Shown here: piece after piece, positions 14,159-15,665 of the stretch
How positions within the stretch are numbered: the stretch's first letter is position 1
Layout of the letters: every line of letters begins with the position of its first letter
Origin: Bacteroidota bacterium
GTDB taxonomy: Bacteria > Bacteroidota > Bacteroidia > Bacteroidales > GCA-2748055
Assembly: GCA_030642565.1 (NCBI GenBank)
Contig: DAOWNM010000022.1
Location: forward strand, 1 to 15,665
DNA: 15,665 nt
Reading direction: 5' to 3'
Program-made: the position numbers and the translations under genes
Notes under the pieces: model-generated
Databases searched by the model: none
What the model saw: only the letters and a program-made list of their open reading frames with translations
Told to the model about the DNA's origin: nothing

Positions 14159-14644
14159 CTACCCCTGCTCCCTGAACTTCACCTGCATTTTGAGAACCGC
14201 TTCGTGAAACTGTGGAAATCTTGTCCATAAATCCTTATCACACTCCTTCAGTTCATCGCACTGGACACATGCCTGGTAACCTTTTTCGATGGCGCAGCTC
14301 CGCACGGTACAATTTGTTAACACCGGACCCTCAAGCCTATCCCCCGGCTTGCATCTAAAGCAGAATATTTTTTCTGCATCAAAGGCAAGGCCATACCGTT
14401 CCTTTAGTCCCCACTCCTCGTATGCTGCTCTCTTCAGTTCCGGATCATTCTTTTGGGATGCAACCAAAAAATGGCAATCTTCGGGACAAGAATAGCTGCA
14501 GTAATTCAGCTTCTTCGGATCGATAGGTTGGACATCCTGCCACACAGCAGCTGTCAGCCGTTTTCCTGAAAGCAGCAGGCAGCCACCAATACATGCAGCT
14601 GAAGTTTTCGTGATAAAATCACGTCGGGGAAGTATCGGTCTCAT
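14159..14644 (-). CDS. DUF3795-type cysteine-rich protein with Tat signal
   Basis: A 161-residue protein. Residues 1-33 look like a twin-arginine export signal: RRDFITKTSAACIGGCLLLSG, with RRDFI matching the S/T-R-R-x-F-L/I core, followed by a moderately hydrophobic stretch. The mature part has ten cysteines (49, 53, 57, 95, 98, 112, 117, 126, 129, 135) in a DUF3795-like order: YCSYSCPEDC; a central helix with DPELKRAAYEEWG…YGL; IFCFRC; then NCTVRSCAIEKG and CVQCDELKEC. DUF3795 proteins are usually small and cytoplasmic; the cysteines suggest metal or iron-sulfur binding, though the family's function is unproven. Tat export would fit a protein folded around a cofactor before secretion. It is divergent from the ABC transporter gene, with 130 bases between them. 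The family call is good; the Tat call is likely. Confidence 0.83.
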   Translation of the reverse strand: MRPILPRRDFITKTSAACIGGCLLLSGKRLTAAVWQDVQPIDPKKLNYCSYSCPEDCHFLVASQKNDPELKRAAYEEWGLKERYGLAFDAEKIFCFRCKPGDRLEGPVLTNCTVRSCAIEKGYQACVQCDELKECDKDLWTRFPQFHEAVLKMQVKFREQG

Positions 14645-14688
14645 GACAGATTGGTTTTATATTCAGATGACTAAAAAACATAATCCCC

Positions 14689-14701
14689 TATGGTAACCAT
14701 A
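14689..14701. promoter_or_regulatory. Short palindrome between divergent genes
   Basis: TATGGT-A-ACCATA is a perfect 6+1+6 odd palindrome in the 130-base region between the DUF3795-type gene and the ABC ATPase gene. It is placed where an operator controlling either gene could be. Its short length makes chance plausible. Confidence 0.25.
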
Positions 14702-14742
14702 CAATTTAAAATGATTTTAATCTGCAAACCCGAAGAAAATCC

Positions 14743-14750
14743 TATCTTAG
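14743..14750 (+). promoter_or_regulatory. Possible -7 box for the ABC transporter gene
   Basis: TATCTTAG is one mismatch from TAnnTTTG and ends 24 bases before the ATG at 14775. A weak TCTG stands 18 bases upstream, where TTTG is expected. The surrounding stretch is AT-rich. This is a weak candidate. Confidence 0.25.
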
Positions 14751-14774
14751 AATTTACGCAACAGCAACAATTCC

Positions 14775-15665
14775 ATGATAAACATTATTGAACTATCCGG
14801 TGTAACCAAAACATTCGGATCAGTTGTGGCAGTCAATGACCTCTCTCTGGAGGTGCCACAGGGAAGCATCTACGGCTTTATCGGTCCCAATGGATCGGGC
14901 AAAACCACCACGATACGCATGATCATGAAGATCATGTATCCCGACAGGGGCAAACTTCTGGTCAACGGCCAGGAACATAACTTCGAACGTCTTCAGAATG
15001 TGGGTTACCTCCCGGAGGACCGGGGACTCTACAAGAAGATGAAGATCGGGGAGTTGCTCCAGTTCCATGGCGAACTAAATGAAGGTACCGACCTGCCCAA
15101 CCGTATAAATCAATGGCTGGAACGGCTCGACCTGATCGGTTATAAGAATAAGAAGGTAGAAACCCTCAGCAAGGGGATGAGGCAGAAGCTGCAGTTTATC
15201 GCAACTATCCTGCATCAACCCAAATTAATCATCCTGGATGAACCCTTCAGCGGCCTCGACCCGGTCAATGCCGATATGATGAAGGACATTATCCTCGAAC
15301 TTCAACAACAGGGAGCCACCATCATCTTCAGTACTCACGACATGGCCATGGCCGAGCGGATGTGCGACTACATCTTTATGATCTATGAAGGAAAGAAAGT
15401 ACTGGATGGTACACTTGATCACATCCAGGATCAGTATGGTAATGACACCCTTCGGATCCAGTCTGAGATGGGCACTGAAGCCCTGACCGGACTTAAGGGC
15501 ATTGAAAAAGTGAACAACTACGGAAAGCTACAGGAGATCCGGCTGGAAGAGGGTATCGATCCACAGAAAATACTGGCAGACCTTCTGAAAAAAACACGCA
15601 TTAGCAAATTTGAGATCACCAAACCATCCCTTAACGATATATTTATCCGGATTGCATCGCCGGAG
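14775..15665 (+). CDS. ABC-2 type exporter ATP-binding protein (NatA-like), 3' end cut off
   Basis: 297 codons are visible from ATG 14775 with no stop before the window edge; a complete NatA-like subunit is about 300-315 residues, so only the last few residues are missing. Motifs seen: Walker A GPNGSGKTT (37-45); VGYLPEDRGLY (76-86), the NatA-type Q-loop where the usual Gln is replaced by acidic residues; signature LSKGMRQK (131-138); Walker B LIILDEP (151-157); D-loop SGLDP; and H-loop STHD (186-189). After the ATPase core, about residues 210-297 form the C-terminal accessory domain (DUF4162-like), ending in KPSLNDIFIRI, typical of this group. Such ATPases energise ABC-2 permeases such as NatB, which export Na+ or other compounds. 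The permease gene is expected just beyond the window. Confidence 0.94.
   Translation, partial: MINIIELSGVTKTFGSVVAVNDLSLEVPQGSIYGFIGPNGSGKTTTIRMIMKIMYPDRGKLLVNGQEHNFERLQNVGYLPEDRGLYKKMKIGELLQFHGELNEGTDLPNRINQWLERLDLIGYKNKKVETLSKGMRQKLQFIATILHQPKLIILDEPFSGLDPVNADMMKDIILELQQQGATIIFSTHDMAMAERMCDYIFMIYEGKKVLDGTLDHIQDQYGNDTLRIQSEMGTEALTGLKGIEKVNNYGKLQEIRLEEGIDPQKILADLLKKTRISKFEITKPSLNDIFIRIASPE

Noticed and set aside
14130..14175. Terminator hairpin between the secreted-protein gene and the DUF3795-type gene
   Set aside because: Only a GGGT/ACCC stem of four pairs can be drawn and there is no T-run on either strand.
1..15665. tRNA, rRNA, CRISPR arrays, insertion sequences, riboswitches
   Set aside because: No cloverleaf-like sequence, regularly spaced repeats, transposase genes with terminal repeats or conserved aptamer leaders were seen. 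Intergenic gaps are too short for most of them.

Overview
This window looks like a chromosomal segment of a Bacteroidota bacterium, probably a Bacteroidales/Marinilabiliales-type lineage. The reasons are: weak or absent Shine-Dalgarno sequences before most starts; a few candidate promoters resembling the Bacteroidota -7 box TAnnTTTG; an exported-protein style typical of the group (Sec signals ending in AxAQ or SASGQ); and the gene repertoire. It is mostly ordinary core genome. I see no tRNA, rRNA, CRISPR array, insertion sequence or convincing rho-independent terminator. No gap between genes exceeds about 130 bases.

Left block, + strand (1-4129): the end of a TolC-type outer-membrane efflux protein, a MacA/HlyD-type periplasmic adaptor, tsaB (tRNA t6A synthesis), efp (elongation factor P) and a SpoIIE/RsbU-like PP2C phosphatase. 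They are packed 6 to 53 bases apart. The inner-membrane partner of the efflux pair must lie outside the window.

Second block, - strand (4126-8465): transcribed as cvpA, tyrS, a Wzz-type chain-length protein and an O-antigen ligase/polymerase. It mixes a housekeeping synthetase with surface-polysaccharide genes. The ligase stop codon overlaps the PP2C stop codon tail to tail.

Middle (8574-11338): an orphan + strand gene of 221 codons that faintly resembles bacterial gasdermins (pattern-level inference only). After it, on the - strand, come a metallophosphatase (transcribed first), a HAD hydrolase and a small outer-membrane beta-barrel protein.

Right block (11381-15665): an exported or membrane-anchored DNA/RNA non-specific endonuclease is followed one base later by a 65-codon C-terminal remnant of a diacylglycerol-kinase-type lipid kinase. 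The remnant overlaps a HAD-IB phosphatase by 8 bases. Next come a secreted protein of unknown function, a convergent Tat-exported cysteine-rich DUF3795-type protein, and the almost complete ATPase of a NatA-like ABC-2 exporter, cut by the window edge.

The items most worth following up are the gasdermin-like orphan, the lipid-kinase remnant beside the nuclease, and the Tat-exported DUF3795 protein. None has the surroundings of a known complete defence system, and I do not claim one.
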